A stretch of DNA of 64,000 bases from Pseudomonadota bacterium (GTDB lineage: Bacteria > Pseudomonadota > Gammaproteobacteria > Halothiobacillales > Halothiobacillaceae). The notes beneath the pieces are model-generated. The model worked only from the letters and a program-made list of their open reading frames with translations, was not told the origin of the DNA and searched no databases. A program made the translations under genes and the position numbers. Location of the stretch: the NCBI GenBank assembly GCA_021801265.1, contig JAJYYE010000010.1, positions 434,001 to 498,000 of the forward strand. Direction: 5' to 3'. Below are positions 9,506 through 20,372 of the stretch, piece by piece; within the stretch, counting starts at the first letter, position 1, and every line of letters begins with the position of its first letter.

Positions 9506-10649
9506 GGCTTAATCCCTGTTTAGTGAAATTTTCAGTTAAATTCATCGTTTGAATACAAATTCGCACCACGGTTTCAGTGGCCTGAGGAAGTGCCTGGGCA
9601 CGCGCGGCGCTGGCCATATCACGCAACTGATCTCGATCATTCAAAACCGGTTCGAGCAACTCAATCAACCGCGTGACGGTGAGATCACGCTGCTGGACCA
9701 AGAGCGCCGCACCCGCCTGCACCAGGCTTGCTGCATTGCGGGTTTGATGATCATCAACCGCGTGAGGGAAGGGCACAAACAAGGCGCCTACGCCTGCCAC
9801 ACTGATTTCAGCCACCGTCAGCGCACCCGCGCGGGCGATCACAAAATCCGCCCAGCCATAAGCGGCAGCCATATCATCAATAAAATCGCAGACCTGATAC
9901 TCACTCATCTCCGACCAGGCGCTGTGGCCATAATTGATGCGGGTTTGTTCCAGATGCTTGATTCCGGTTTGGTGCCAGATAGTGAGCGGCTGAGTTTGGC
10001 TTAATCGGGCCAATGCAGCCGGTACCCGTTCATTGAGCGCTTGCGCGCCCAAACTCCCCCCCAGAATCAAAATGCGCAGAACGCCGCGCTGGCCTACCTG
10101 TCGTTGGGCGGGGGCAGGTAAGGCCACAATTTCAGGCCGCACCGGATTGCCCACCACAGTGAAATTCCTGGGGGATTTCGCAAAGGCACCGACGTAGGCG
10201 GCCAAGGTCAGATTTGCCATGCGCGCCAATACGCGATTGGTTAATCCAGCCGCCGCATTTTGCTCATGGATAATCAGTGGAATACCAAGCCAACGCGCCG
10301 CTAATCCGCCGGGTCCTGAGGCATAGCCACCCAACCCCAGCACCAGAGCCGGCTTATATTTGGTGAAATAATTTCGTGCCATCACCGTGGCTCGGAATAA
10401 TCGCCAAGGGGTTGCCAGACGAGTCAGCCAGCCTTTGCCTCGCACGCCGCCAATCACGAGACAGTCCAGCGGGAATCCCGCAGCGGGCACGAGCCTGGCC
10501 TCAATCCCTGCGGGCGTCCCCAACCAACGAATGGCACACCCTTTCTCGGCCAAACCGTGCGCCACGGTCAAAGCCGGTATGACATGCCCACCGGTGCCGC
10601 CCGCCATGACATACACCAAGGGTTGGGTTGTTTGCCTCTTATCATTCAT
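9498..10649 (-). CDS. murG: UDP-GlcNAc--undecaprenyl-PP-MurNAc-pentapeptide GlcNAc transferase (lipid II synthase)
   Basis: GT28-family peripheral membrane glycosyltransferase that turns lipid I into lipid II on the inner face of the cytoplasmic membrane. The N-terminal acceptor loop GGTGGHVIPAL, the motif IIHEQNAAAGLTNR, the donor-side loop ILGGSLGAQALNE and the UDP-GlcNAc-binding ARAGALTVAEI are present. It is 383 residues long. Its ATG overlaps the ftsW stop as ATGA, so it follows the flippase or polymerase partner closely. Confidence 0.97.
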   Translation of the reverse strand: MNDKRQTTQPLVYVMAGGTGGHVIPALTVAHGLAEKGCAIRWLGTPAGIEARLVPAAGFPLDCLVIGGVRGKGWLTRLATPWRLFRATVMARNYFTKYKPALVLGLGGYASGPGGLAARWLGIPLIIHEQNAAAGLTNRVLARMANLTLAAYVGAFAKSPRNFTVVGNPVRPEIVALPAPAQRQVGQRGVLRILILGGSLGAQALNERVPAALARLSQTQPLTIWHQTGIKHLEQTRINYGHSAWSEMSEYQVCDFIDDMAAAYGWADFVIARAGALTVAEISVAGVGALFVPFPHAVDDHQTRNAASLVQAGAALLVQQRDLTVTRLIELLEPVLNDRDQLRDMASAARAQALPQATETVVRICIQTMNLTENFTKQGLSHD

Positions 10650-11902
10650 AGCGACACCTCCTGTGTCTGCAGGGGTGTTACGGCCGGGCCTTCCCGCTGC
10701 CGCTTAGCCGCCTGTGATTCTCGCAATTGCGCCACCATGGCGGCTTCATGATGTACCCGCATTAAAAACCCGAGCGAAATTAAGGCAACGATAATCGCCG
10801 AACCGCCATAACTCATCAGCGGTAGAGTTAAGCCTTTGGTGGGTAGAACGCCCATATTCACGCCCATATTGATCAGCGCCTGCATTCCTAACCAAACGCT
10901 GATACCCCAGGCCAGCGCCGCGCCGGCGATTTGATTTTCTTTCCAGGCCATATTGGCAATCACAAATCCACGCCAAACGATGATGCCGTACAGCAGCATC
11001 AGCACAATCACGCCCACAAGACCAAGCTCTTCAGCCAAAACGGCAAAGATAAAATCCGTATGGGCTTCTGGTAAATAGGATAATTTCTGAATACTTTCGC
11101 CCAAACCACGGCCAAACACCCCGCCCGTGCCAATGGCAATCAAGGCATTGGCGAGCTGATAGCCATGCCCAAATGGATCGGCAAACGGATTTGAGAATGA
11201 GAGCAAACGCTCAATCCGATATTGCTCAGACAGCACGATAAATACACCGAGTATGGTAAGCACCGCCGTCGAGCCCACCATCATTTGCCACTGCGCCCGC
11301 GCCAGCCATGCCATGGCAAACAAGGTGGCAGCCAAGACGGCCGTTGTGCCGAAATCAGGCTGGATCAGGAGTAACACACTGGTCAAGCCAATCACGGAGA
11401 TCGGACCGAACATGCCAGTGATGCGGTTTTGCAATTTAATAGTGTGCGTGGCGATATAACCCGCCATCCAGATAATCACGCCCAATCGCGCAAATTCCGA
11501 TACCTGAATATTGACCGGCCCCAAGGAAATCCAGCGATTGGCACCGTTGACTGCGTGACCAATACCTGGCACCAACACCACAAACAGCATGAGCAGTGAG
11601 CCGATCAGGATGACCGATTTGTATTCAACCCAACGCGCAATGGGCTGGCGCAGAATGACCCACATGACGACAAATGCGCCGATGATAATGGCGACTGCCT
11701 GGCGGATCACGAAATAGAACGGATTACCAAAGCGCTCACCCAGTTCCATTGATGCGGAAGTGACCATCACCAACCCCCAACCCAGCAAAATCAGGATGGC
11801 GATTAACAAAATAGGGTCAAGACGAATGCCACCGCGAACGGCACCCGCATCCTCGGGGTTTTTAGCTAACCACGGGAGCAGTTTTTCGAGTGTGGGGTTC
11901 AT
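10646..11902 (-). CDS. ftsW: Septal peptidoglycan polymerase FtsW (SEDS family)
   Basis: Integral membrane protein (418 residues, about ten membrane segments) that polymerises lipid II at the septum together with FtsI. Conserved SEDS features are the loop GANRWISLGPVNIQVSEFARL, the LIQPDFGTT segment and the C-terminal PLMSYGGSAIIV. The gene overlaps murD upstream and murG downstream by ATGA. RodA is the alternative SEDS family member, but the division-cluster position argues for FtsW. Confidence 0.96.
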   Translation of the reverse strand: MNPTLEKLLPWLAKNPEDAGAVRGGIRLDPILLIAILILLGWGLVMVTSASMELGERFGNPFYFVIRQAVAIIIGAFVVMWVILRQPIARWVEYKSVILIGSLLMLFVVLVPGIGHAVNGANRWISLGPVNIQVSEFARLGVIIWMAGYIATHTIKLQNRITGMFGPISVIGLTSVLLLIQPDFGTTAVLAATLFAMAWLARAQWQMMVGSTAVLTILGVFIVLSEQYRIERLLSFSNPFADPFGHGYQLANALIAIGTGGVFGRGLGESIQKLSYLPEAHTDFIFAVLAEELGLVGVIVLMLLYGIIVWRGFVIANMAWKENQIAGAALAWGISVWLGMQALINMGVNMGVLPTKGLTLPLMSYGGSAIIVALISLGFLMRVHHEAAMVAQLRESQAAKRQREGPAVTPLQTQEVSL

Positions 11903-13296
11903 AGCCCCACCTCGCTTACCTGTGTCAAGGCGTCGACGGCAGCGGCAAACTGCCGACCTCGGTCGATATAACTATCAAACATATCCAGGCTGGCGCAGGC
12001 TGGTGCCAACAATACAATGGCACCGGACGCCGCCTGCGTGGCAAGTTCAGCGGCTTGTGCAACCGCTTGTGTCATGGAATGAACGCGGCGAATCGGCAAT
12101 GCTGGGAGGGTTCGCTGTACCTCTGTGGCCAAAATCTCCTGATCCTGCCCCATTAACACCAGCCCCAGGCAATGCCCTTTTAAGGCGTCAGCCAGCGGGG
12201 CGAAATCCTGCCCCTTGCCTTGCCCGCCGGCAATCAGCACGAGCGGGGTATTCAACCCCTGTATCGCCGCCACCGCAGCGCCGACATTGGTCGCTTTGGA
12301 ATCATCGATAAACCGCACGCCACCGACCGTACCCACTGTTTGCGCCCGATGCGGTAAACCGCTAAACGAACGCAGAACCTGCACGATACGGGCATCGGTC
12401 GGATCAATTACCGACACGCTCACATCTGCCAGCACACCCATTACCAGGGCTAGGGCAGCCAGGGCATTGAGATAATTATGCTGGCCATGAATGCCTAATT
12501 CGGCCACGGGGAGAATGCGTCGTGCACCGCAGGCAAGCCACCATGCACCCTGGTGTTCGAGCACGCCAAAATCCTGGGCGGTGGGTGGGGTATCGCGACC
12601 AAAGCTGACCACTTGCCCCCCTGCACGCAGTGCCATGGCAGCGACCAAGGGATCATCCCGATTAATGACAGCGACGCGGGCGCGAGGTAACACGGTTTCT
12701 TTAATGGCCGCGTAGGTCGCCAGATCGCCATGACGATCAAGGTGATCCTGGCTGATATTCAGTACGGTGGCGGCATTGGGATTCAGATCGCTGAACTCGG
12801 TGGATTCCAACTGGAAACTGGAGACTTCCAACACCCACACATCCGCCGGCTCTGCGAATAAATCCAGGGCTGGGGTGCCAAAATTGCCGCCCACTGCCAC
12901 CTTCACACCCAGCGCATGGATTAATGCGCCCACCAAAGCGGTCACGGTACTTTTGCCATTCGCACCCGTAATCAATACATACGGTGATCGCAGTGCGTGC
13001 AGCGCTAAATCAATATCCCCACGAATGGTGACGCCCTTTGCGCGAGCCATCCGTAAAAATGGGTGACCCAAGGCAATGCCGGGGCTGACAATAATTGCGG
13101 TCACTCCGACTAGAAAATCGGCAGTTAAATCGCCCGTCTGCAACGCGCAGGTGGGAAATTCCCGCTGCCATAAGGCCCGTAATTCGGCATCATCACGGGT
13201 ATCGGCTGCGCAGAATGGCATGCCGCTGCGCGTTAAATACCGCGCAACGGATTGCCCGCTCTTGCCCATTCCCAAAATGAGGTGCCGTGCTTGCAT
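11899..13296 (-). CDS. murD: UDP-N-acetylmuramoyl-L-alanine--D-glutamate ligase
   Basis: Second Mur ligase, adding D-glutamate. From the ATG at 13296 the protein starts [21 protein letters not shown], the MurD nucleotide-sugar motif. The ATP loop ITGANGKST and the C-terminal FIDDSKATNVGA follow. This start gives 465 residues and a TAATG overlap with mraY. The open frame reaches 29 codons further into mraY but the added residues have no family character. The end overlaps ftsW by ATGA. Confidence 0.96.
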   Translation of the reverse strand: MQARHLILGMGKSGQSVARYLTRSGMPFCAADTRDDAELRALWQREFPTCALQTGDLTADFLVGVTAIIVSPGIALGHPFLRMARAKGVTIRGDIDLALHALRSPYVLITGANGKSTVTALVGALIHALGVKVAVGGNFGTPALDLFAEPADVWVLEVSSFQLESTEFSDLNPNAATVLNISQDHLDRHGDLATYAAIKETVLPRARVAVINRDDPLVAAMALRAGGQVVSFGRDTPPTAQDFGVLEHQGAWWLACGARRILPVAELGIHGQHNYLNALAALALVMGVLADVSVSVIDPTDARIVQVLRSFSGLPHRAQTVGTVGGVRFIDDSKATNVGAAVAAIQGLNTPLVLIAGGQGKGQDFAPLADALKGHCLGLVLMGQDQEILATEVQRTLPALPIRRVHSMTQAVAQAAELATQAASGAIVLLAPACASLDMFDSYIDRGRQFAAAVDALTQVSEVGL

Positions 13297-14378
13297 TACC
13301 GCACCTTCAACGTGGCTAAACCGATTAACACCAGAATCACGGTGATAATCCAGAATCGCACAATCACTTTGGGCTCCGGCCAACCTTTAAGCTCAAAGTG
13401 ATGGTGAATCGGTGCCATGCGGAAAATACGCTTGCCCGTGAGCTTGAACGAGGCGACCTGCAAGATCACCGACACGGTTTCCAGCACGAAAATGCCGCCC
13501 ATGATGAACAGCACGATTTCCTGGCGCACCATCACCGCAACTACGCCGAGCGCCGCGCCCAGGGCCAATGCGCCGATATCCCCCATAAACACTTGAGCGG
13601 GATAGCTGTTAAACCATAAAAACCCAAGACCTGCGCCGACAATCGCAGCGCAAAATACCGCCAGTTCACCCACGCCGGGTACGAACGGGATACCGAGATA
13701 TAAAGCAAATTTTGCATTTCCCGTCACATAGGCAAACACCGACAACCCACCGGCCACCAGCACGGTGGGCATAATCGCCAAACCATCCAAACCATCGGTC
13801 AGGTTGACCGCATTTGAACTGCCGACGATCACAAAATAAGCCAGTAAAATGTAGCCAAAGCCCAAAGGGATGAGCACATCCTTGAATAAGGGAATAATCA
13901 GGCCGGTTTCCTGAGGCGTTTTTGCCATCGTAAACAGCACGGCAGCCACAATCAGCGCGATCATCGATTGCCAGAAGTACTTGTACCGCGAAGCCAATCC
14001 CTTGCTGTTGCGCTTGGACAGTTTGAGATAATCATCCACGCCGCCGATAACACCAAAACCCAAGGTGGTGAGCAACGCAATCCACACATAGACGTTGGTT
14101 AAATCCCCCCACAGCAATACGGCAACGCCAATCGCCACCAAAATCAGCGCGCCACCCATGGTCGGCGTTCCCGCTTTGGTGAGATGGGATTGCGGACCAT
14201 CGCTACGAATGGGCTGCCCGGCCTTGACCGCCTGAAGCCAACGAATCATGGATGGTCCGACCCACAGCGCCACGGTTAATGCGGTGAGCACACCCAGCAT
14301 GGCGCGCAACGTCAGGTAATGAAACACGCCAAACGCACTGTGATATTTCGCCAGCCAATCAAAAAAAATCAATAACAT
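13296..14378 (-). CDS. mraY: Phospho-MurNAc-pentapeptide transferase
   Basis: Ten-span membrane enzyme (360 residues) that moves phospho-MurNAc-pentapeptide onto undecaprenyl phosphate to make lipid I. The catalytic motifs are present: [31 protein letters not shown] with its metal-binding aspartates, and the [12 protein letters not shown] loop near the C-terminus. It begins one base after the murF stop and its own stop overlaps the murD start. Confidence 0.97.
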   Translation of the reverse strand: MLLIFFDWLAKYHSAFGVFHYLTLRAMLGVLTALTVALWVGPSMIRWLQAVKAGQPIRSDGPQSHLTKAGTPTMGGALILVAIGVAVLLWGDLTNVYVWIALLTTLGFGVIGGVDDYLKLSKRNSKGLASRYKYFWQSMIALIVAAVLFTMAKTPQETGLIIPLFKDVLIPLGFGYILLAYFVIVGSSNAVNLTDGLDGLAIMPTVLVAGGLSVFAYVTGNAKFALYLGIPFVPGVGELAVFCAAIVGAGLGFLWFNSYPAQVFMGDIGALALGAALGVVAVMVRQEIVLFIMGGIFVLETVSVILQVASFKLTGKRIFRMAPIHHHFELKGWPEPKVIVRFWIITVILVLIGLATLKVR

Positions 14379-14379
14379 A

Positions 14380-15801
14380 TCAGTGTGTCTCCGTGGCAGT
14401 CATTGATGGCTGCAATAAAGCCATGACACGTTCCATCTGCATAAATCGGGAGCCTTTGAATAAAATCGTGATGGGTTGCGGTTGTGATTCATTCGCACGA
14501 ATCAAGCGCTGGAGATCATCGGCTATCTCGGCTGGGGTATCGCATGCCCTGAAGTGCGGTGCTAAATTGTCAGCCTGAATCGTAACGATGGCCGCCTGCA
14601 TGGCGTGTCCCAGCGTAAATAGGCCCGACAAAGGTAATCCGCTGGCATAACGAACCAGATCTTGGTGCAGCGCAGCGGACTGATGACCCAACTCGCCCAT
14701 ATCGCCTAATACTGCGAGTCGTAGGCCAGGTCGACTCACGAGATAATCCAACCCCGCCCGCATGGATTCGGGATTCGCGTTGTAACTGTCGTCAATCAGC
14801 GTCACGAACTCGTTCAACACCCGCACACTCATGCGCCCAACCGGCGGAACAAAGGCCTGTAAACCGTGGTGAATATCGCTCACCGAGAGCCCTGCCGCCC
14901 GCGCGACGCTAATGGCTGCCAACAAATTGATGGCGTTATGCGCGCCAGGCATGGGCAATTCAAGATTCCGGAAGAGCGTCATGCCCGACTCCGTCACGGT
15001 TAACGTTTCGATTGCCGCGTGATATTCGCCCAACCAACGCGCCGTAGTCGTATGAGCGGTGCCATTCGGGCTTTTCTGAAGGGCAAATCCCACCCACGGT
15101 GCGGCGCATTGTTTCTGCCATACATCGGCGCCATACGAATCCAGATTCATGATTGCCTGCGCGGTAGGCGCCAAACCGGTATACAGCTCACCCTTAGCCT
15201 GCACGATGGCATCCTTTGAGCCGAACTCGCCCACATGGGCCGTTCCGGCCATCGTCACCACAGCGTAATCAGGGCGTACCAGAGCGGTGAGCCGGGCAAT
15301 TTCACCGACATGGTTGGCGCCGAGCTCAATCACGGCAAAGTGATCGGATAATTCCAGTGCCAGCAAGGTGAGCGGCACGCCAATATCATTATTCAAGTTA
15401 CCTATCGTGGCACGGGTACTGCCTTGGGTTGCGAACAGCGACGCCAGCAATTGTTTCACCGTGGTTTTACCGGCGCTGCCGGTAACCGCAATCACGGTGG
15501 GGTTAACCACATCCCGCCAGCATGCCCCCAGGGTTTGTAGTGCAGTGAGGGTATTGGGCACGACAATTTGGGTCAGCGTGCAGTCTGGACTTTCTGTGGA
15601 CACCACGGCTGCCACGGCGCCATTTCGCTGCGCTTCGGCCAGATGATCATGGCCATCAAACCGCGTACCTTTGAGTGCCACAAAAAGATTGCCGGGCTGC
15701 AAATGGCGGGTATCGGTGCTGACGCCGTGCACATCCATGGCGGCTACGGGTGATGCAACGCCGAGCCAGCATGAAATTTGTGCCAAGGATGCCTGCATCA
15801 T
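14380..15801 (-). CDS. murF: UDP-MurNAc-tripeptide--D-alanyl-D-alanine ligase
   Basis: Last cytoplasmic Mur ligase, adding the D-Ala-D-Ala made by Ddl. The N-terminal [26 protein letters not shown] is the MurE/MurF substrate domain. [14 protein letters not shown] is the ATP loop and [16 protein letters not shown] is the MurF signature. The ATG at 15801 (ATGA overlap with murE) gives 473 residues; a second ATG at 15798 forms TGATG with the murE stop and is equally plausible. The longer open frame adds 11 residues that belong to the murE reading region. Confidence 0.95.
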   Translation of the reverse strand: MMQASLAQISCWLGVASPVAAMDVHGVSTDTRHLQPGNLFVALKGTRFDGHDHLAEAQRNGAVAAVVSTESPDCTLTQIVVPNTLTALQTLGACWRDVVNPTVIAVTGSAGKTTVKQLLASLFATQGSTRATIGNLNNDIGVPLTLLALELSDHFAVIELGANHVGEIARLTALVRPDYAVVTMAGTAHVGEFGSKDAIVQAKGELYTGLAPTAQAIMNLDSYGADVWQKQCAAPWVGFALQKSPNGTAHTTTARWLGEYHAAIETLTVTESGMTLFRNLELPMPGAHNAINLLAAISVARAAGLSVSDIHHGLQAFVPPVGRMSVRVLNEFVTLIDDSYNANPESMRAGLDYLVSRPGLRLAVLGDMGELGHQSAALHQDLVRYASGLPLSGLFTLGHAMQAAIVTIQADNLAPHFRACDTPAEIADDLQRLIRANESQPQPITILFKGSRFMQMERVMALLQPSMTATETH

Positions 15802-17342
15802 GCGACACCCCCCGGCGCGCGCTGTGCGCACCATGCGTGCACTTCAACGACATCACTAAAGGGGAGAACTTGCCCTTGAATTTCCTGGGTAGTTTCATGG
15901 CCCTTGCCGGCGATTAATACCCAATCACCCCATTTTGTTGCCGCCAAGGCCACCGCGATCGCTTGCTGTCGATCGAGTTCAATCCGAATACGACCCGGCT
16001 CACGGATACCCGCCAACATGTCAGCCACAATGGCCTGGGGTGCTTCACTGCGGGGGTTGTCGCTCGTCAAAATCACCGCATCCGCCCAGCGCTCTGCGAC
16101 CGCCGCCATCAAGGGGCGCTTGCCGCGATCGCGATCGCCACCGCAGCCGAACACACAAAGAATCTGTGCATCACCCACGCGATGATCACGCAGTGCCCGC
16201 AGCACCTGATCGAGCGCATCGGGGGTATGGGCATAATCAATCACCGCCATCGCGCCGTTGGGCAATGCCAAAAGCTGCATTCGACCTAGGGGCGGGGCAA
16301 CCTGGTTCAGTGCGGGAGCCGCGACATCTAAAGGCATACCCAATGCCAATACCGTCGCCAAGGCAGCCATCAGATTGGCGGTGTTAAACGACCCGATTAA
16401 TGCGGGGGATAAGGTCACTTCGCCCATCGGAGTAACCATGCTGACTGTCAAGCCCCTCTGATGAGGAATTAATTTGTTGAGCGTGATTTGATGGCAATCC
16501 GCTACCCGCCAATCCGGCTCACCCAGACCATAGGCCCAGCAATCAACCTCCGTGCCCAATTGTTCAAACAAATCATCGGCATACGGGCTATCGAAATTCA
16601 GCACGGCCGTTTGTAATCCAGGCCAAGCAAACAGCCGTGCTTTCGCGGCGAGATAAGTCGCCATATCTCCGTGGTAATCGAGATGATCGCGGCTTAAATT
16701 GGTAAATACGGCGTCGCGAATCGGTAAGCCCCGCAAGCGGTCTTGCGCCAGCGCGTGAGAGGAAACTTCCATCACCACATACCGCACGCCGGCACGTATG
16801 AACGCCACGCAATGCGCGAGTGTGGCGAGCAGTCCCGGTGTTGTGTTGTGCGTGGGCTGTAACTGCGCTAAATCAGGTGTCCACACCCCCGCACCCAGCG
16901 TACCAATCAAGCCAATTTTTGCGGTATGTGGCGCGCCACTGGCGGTTAGGGCACTGGCGATAAATTGCGCCACACTGGTTTTGCCATTGGTGCCGGTGAT
17001 GCCAATGAGGTGCAGGTCAGCCACATCTAACCCCGTCCCCGCGCGAACAAGCGCGAACAAGGCCGAAGGGATATCCGCCACCCGGCTCACCCGCTCGTCG
17101 GGGTGGGCTTGTTCGCTCAGCACCCATACCGCGCCGGCATCAAGCGCTTTGGCGATGAAGTCCGATGCGTCATGTGCGACACCTTGGCGTGCCACAAAAA
17201 TCATCCCGACTGCGATTTCGCGGGAATCATCACTCACCGCATGAACCATCTGCGCAGCCACAGCCGAGGGCACGACAACGGACAATGCCATCGCGGCCAC
17301 TAAATCGGCTATCGGTTGTGAATTAAATACGAGCAGGCTCAT
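15798..17342 (-). CDS. murE: UDP-MurNAc-L-Ala-D-Glu--meso-diaminopimelate ligase
   Basis: Third Mur ligase (514 residues). SDDSREIAVGMIFVARQG is the N-terminal domain signature, GITGTNGKTS the ATP loop, and TSDNPRSEAP carries the DNPR motif that selects meso-diaminopimelate instead of lysine. The window therefore predicts ordinary Gram-negative DAP peptidoglycan, in line with dapF at 485. The start overlaps ftsI by ATGA. Confidence 0.97.
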   Translation of the reverse strand: MSLLVFNSQPIADLVAAMALSVVVPSAVAAQMVHAVSDDSREIAVGMIFVARQGVAHDASDFIAKALDAGAVWVLSEQAHPDERVSRVADIPSALFALVRAGTGLDVADLHLIGITGTNGKTSVAQFIASALTASGAPHTAKIGLIGTLGAGVWTPDLAQLQPTHNTTPGLLATLAHCVAFIRAGVRYVVMEVSSHALAQDRLRGLPIRDAVFTNLSRDHLDYHGDMATYLAAKARLFAWPGLQTAVLNFDSPYADDLFEQLGTEVDCWAYGLGEPDWRVADCHQITLNKLIPHQRGLTVSMVTPMGEVTLSPALIGSFNTANLMAALATVLALGMPLDVAAPALNQVAPPLGRMQLLALPNGAMAVIDYAHTPDALDQVLRALRDHRVGDAQILCVFGCGGDRDRGKRPLMAAVAERWADAVILTSDNPRSEAPQAIVADMLAGIREPGRIRIELDRQQAIAVALAATKWGDWVLIAGKGHETTQEIQGQVLPFSDVVEVHAWCAQRAPGGVA

Positions 17343-19192
17343 GTGCCACCTGCCTTCGCCGGCTTGATGGGCACCGGTGTGCTGGCCGCAGTGATTTGTG
17401 GCGGTTCATTCGGCAGGTTATCAGGGCGAATATTGAGCATGCGCAACGCGCCCGACATAATATTGTGAAAAATGGGTGCCGCCACATCCCCGGCGTAATA
17501 ACTGCCTTTCTGCGGGTCAGTGACCACAATCACCAATACCAAACGGGGATCACTCGCGGGTGCAATCCCTGCGAACACCGTGTTGTAGTTATCCTTGGAG
17601 TAACTGCCATCGGTGCCGATCATCCGGGATGTACCCGTTTTCCCTGCGATTTGGAATCCGCTAATCTGGGCTTTGGGCGCAGTGCCCAAAGGACTAACGA
17701 CTGACTGCAATAAAGAAACCACCGTATCGGCATCGTTGGCGGGTGCCGCTTGCACAAACGTCCCCGGTACATCGACTTTCAATAAACTGGGCTGAACATA
17801 GCGACCATGATCCGCCAGTGCCGCATAGGCCGTTGCGAGTTGCAAGGTGGTCACACTCAAGCCGTAACCATAGGAATGCGCCGCCGTACCACTCACGCTC
17901 CATTTACGCCAATCTTCCAACTTGCCGGGCACTTCACCGGGGAAACCCACCCCCGTATCCTGACCAAATCCAAAAGCATGGAAAGTTGTCCAAATCGCTT
18001 GCCCACCAATATCTTCCGCGATATGACTTGCCCCGACATTACTGGATTTCTCCAGAATTCCGCGTAAATCCAGTACCCCGTAATTCCGATGATCACGAAT
18101 GGTAAACCCGCCGATTCGGACCCACCCCGGGCTGGTGTTCACGGTGTTGCTCGGTTTCCAGCGACCACTCTCTAGGGCGGATGTAATCGTAAATGGCTTC
18201 ATCGAGGAACCCGGCTCGAACTGATCGACCAGCGCGCGATTACGGGTAAGCGCAGGTGTCATGCTCGCGCGATTATTCGGATTAAACGATGGCACGCTGG
18301 CCATCGCCAGCACTTCACCGGTCGCCACATTCATCAATACCGCCGAACCAAATTCCGCCTGATGTTCAGCAACGCCTTTGGCCAATTCGCTATACGTTAG
18401 ATATTGCAAACGTCGGTCAATCGACAGCGCCAGATTATGTCCCGGCTGCGCTTCTTTGATCACGCCCAAATCATCAACTTCATGCCCGTAGGCATCTTTA
18501 AGAATCAGACGTTGTCCCGGCGTACCTGCCAAATAATTGTTGTAACTCGCTTCTAACCCTGCCTGGCCTTGATCGTCAATATTGGTAAAGCCAATTAACG
18601 GCGCAATCGCATCCCCGGCGGGATAAAATCGTTGATATTCACGCTGCAAACCTACTCCAGGCAACTTTGCAGCGCGAATTTGATCCGCCAAACTGGGCCG
18701 CAACTGCCGTTTGACATAAATAAATTGTTTGCTGCGATTGCTATCCACCAAAGCCTGCAAGTTCGCTTTGGGTAATGACAAAAACTCAGCCAGTGTTTGA
18801 ATCGGATCACGGTCTTTGATTTTCATGGAAACCGCGCCGGCGTTTAATTGCGCGTAAAACTTGATTAACTCCATGGGGTTAATCCATACCGAATCCATCG
18901 GCACGCTAATCGCTAACGGTTCACCATTACGATCGGTAATCATGCCGCGATGCGCGGGGATCACTTGGGCGCGCTGTTGCCGATCGCCGCCTTGCTGAAC
19001 ATAAAACCCCTGCTCACTCACCTGCAATTGCACGGCGCGCCCCAGCAAAATGACCGCCGATAACACAAATAAACCCGACACAATTGCCGTTCGCCAATGC
19101 CCACCCAACCAAAGCAACAAACGCACCAAACGCCCATTGGCGACAGGCGCCATGGGGCGTTTCTGGTTAGCCACTGGACTCACCCGGCTCAT
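17339..19192 (-). CDS. ftsI: Septal transpeptidase FtsI (PBP3)
   Basis: Monofunctional class B penicillin-binding protein (617 residues) that cross-links septal peptidoglycan with FtsW. A basic cytoplasmic tail and one membrane anchor (about residues 35-55) are followed by a pedestal domain containing the HRGMITDRNGEPLA motif. The transpeptidase domain has SSMK at 329-332 (catalytic Ser329), SSN at 383-385, and a KTGT box near 517. It overlaps ftsL upstream and murE downstream by ATGA. Confidence 0.97.
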   Translation of the reverse strand: MSRVSPVANQKRPMAPVANGRLVRLLLWLGGHWRTAIVSGLFVLSAVILLGRAVQLQVSEQGFYVQQGGDRQQRAQVIPAHRGMITDRNGEPLAISVPMDSVWINPMELIKFYAQLNAGAVSMKIKDRDPIQTLAEFLSLPKANLQALVDSNRSKQFIYVKRQLRPSLADQIRAAKLPGVGLQREYQRFYPAGDAIAPLIGFTNIDDQGQAGLEASYNNYLAGTPGQRLILKDAYGHEVDDLGVIKEAQPGHNLALSIDRRLQYLTYSELAKGVAEHQAEFGSAVLMNVATGEVLAMASVPSFNPNNRASMTPALTRNRALVDQFEPGSSMKPFTITSALESGRWKPSNTVNTSPGWVRIGGFTIRDHRNYGVLDLRGILEKSSNVGASHIAEDIGGQAIWTTFHAFGFGQDTGVGFPGEVPGKLEDWRKWSVSGTAAHSYGYGLSVTTLQLATAYAALADHGRYVQPSLLKVDVPGTFVQAAPANDADTVVSLLQSVVSPLGTAPKAQISGFQIAGKTGTSRMIGTDGSYSKDNYNTVFAGIAPASDPRLVLVIVVTDPQKGSYYAGDVAAPIFHNIMSGALRMLNIRPDNLPNEPPQITAASTPVPIKPAKAGGT

Positions 19193-19449
19193 CGGAACAC
19201 CATCGTGACTTGATCGGTGGTGGGCACATGCATATTTAAACGAGTTTGCGCAATTTGATCGACCCGCCCCTGGGATGCCAAAGCTCCTTCTTCCAATTGC
19301 AATTCGGCGTAGGTGACATTAAGTTTTTGGATGACTTGCCGATGCTCACTGAGTGACCGGGTCAAATCGCGGTCACGCTGGGCGGTATCTACCACAGCCA
19401 GCGCCGAGGCAAATACCATCAAACCCAGCAACGCCAGCAGGAATCTCAT
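19189..19449 (-). CDS. ftsL: Cell-division protein FtsL
   Basis: Small bitopic divisome protein (86 residues) that pairs with FtsB and contacts FtsQ and FtsWI. A single membrane helix fills residues 2-19 (MRFLLALLGLMVFASALAVV). A leucine-rich coiled coil follows to about residue 60 (LSEHRQVIQKLNVTYAELQLEEG), then the conserved MHVPTTDQV end. Sequence conservation is weak in this family, so the call rests on size, layout and its place between rsmH and ftsI. Confidence 0.92.
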   Translation of the reverse strand: MRFLLALLGLMVFASALAVVDTAQRDRDLTRSLSEHRQVIQKLNVTYAELQLEEGALASQGRVDQIAQTRLNMHVPTTDQVTMVFR

Positions 19450-20372
19450 GCCACGCGCTCCGCAATACGCATAATGGCGCTACGGGAACGAGGGTTGCGG
19501 GCAATCTCGGCCGCCGAGGCCCGCAGCGAACCCCCAACACGCCGCAACCGTGCAGTACCCACGGGCTGGCCGAAAAAATCTTTATCGGTGGTGCTTTCAT
19601 CCCGCATAAAGTTTTTAACGATGCGATCTTCCAGAGAGTGAAAGCTAATCACCACTAAACGACCACCAATCGCCAACAAATCCACCACTTGCGCCAACGC
19701 ACGCGTGATTTCGTCTAACTCCCGATTAATATGTAGGCGAATCGCCTGAAAACTGCGGGTAGCCGGGTGCTTACGCGGATCTTGGCGAGGGGTTGCCTCG
19801 ACAATACAGCGCACCAAATCAAACGTCGTGAGCAAGGGATGTGCATCCCGAGTTTCGACAATCCGGCGAGCAATCCGGCGCGAAAACTTCTCATCCCCCA
19901 ATTCATAGAGCACATTCGCGATGTCAGTTTCTTCGGCCTGCGCCAACCACTCGGCAGCGGTCTCTCCCGCCTGCTGATTCATGCGCATATCCAGTGGGCC
20001 ATTTTGCTGAAAACTAAAACCGCGCGCCGCTTCATCAATTTGCGGTGATGACACACCTAAATCAAACAACACACCATCAACTTTTCCTTGCAAGCCTAGC
20101 CCAGCCAACCAATCTGCCGCCTCGGAGAATGCTGCATGCTTAAACTGCAAGCGCGAATCTTGTGCGGCCAGGGTTTCAGCCGTAGCTTCTGCGCGCGCAT
20201 CGCGATCGGTGGCATACAGCCGCCCTTGGGCATCAAGTTTGGCAAGAATCGCCGCGCTATGCCCACCCCGGCCAAACGTCGCATCAAGATAAACACCCGC
20301 AGGATAAATCGCCAGACCTTCCACCGCCTCCACGAGCAGCACGGTTTCATGTGTTAAGCCGGTGGTACTCAT
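19446..20372 (-). CDS. rsmH: 16S rRNA m4C1402 methyltransferase RsmH (MraW)
   Basis: S-adenosylmethionine-dependent enzyme that methylates N4 of C1402 in the 16S rRNA P-site region. HETVLLVEAVEGL starts the fold, LDATFGRGGHS (about residues 28-38) is the SAM-binding motif I, and LFDLGVSSPQIDEAARGFSF, GRLVVISFHSLEDRIVK and RNPRSRSA are family hallmarks. At 308 residues it is normal. It overlaps mraZ upstream and ftsL downstream by four bases each. Confidence 0.97.
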   Translation of the reverse strand: MSTTGLTHETVLLVEAVEGLAIYPAGVYLDATFGRGGHSAAILAKLDAQGRLYATDRDARAEATAETLAAQDSRLQFKHAAFSEAADWLAGLGLQGKVDGVLFDLGVSSPQIDEAARGFSFQQNGPLDMRMNQQAGETAAEWLAQAEETDIANVLYELGDEKFSRRIARRIVETRDAHPLLTTFDLVRCIVEATPRQDPRKHPATRSFQAIRLHINRELDEITRALAQVVDLLAIGGRLVVISFHSLEDRIVKNFMRDESTTDKDFFGQPVGTARLRRVGGSLRASAAEIARNPRSRSAIMRIAERVA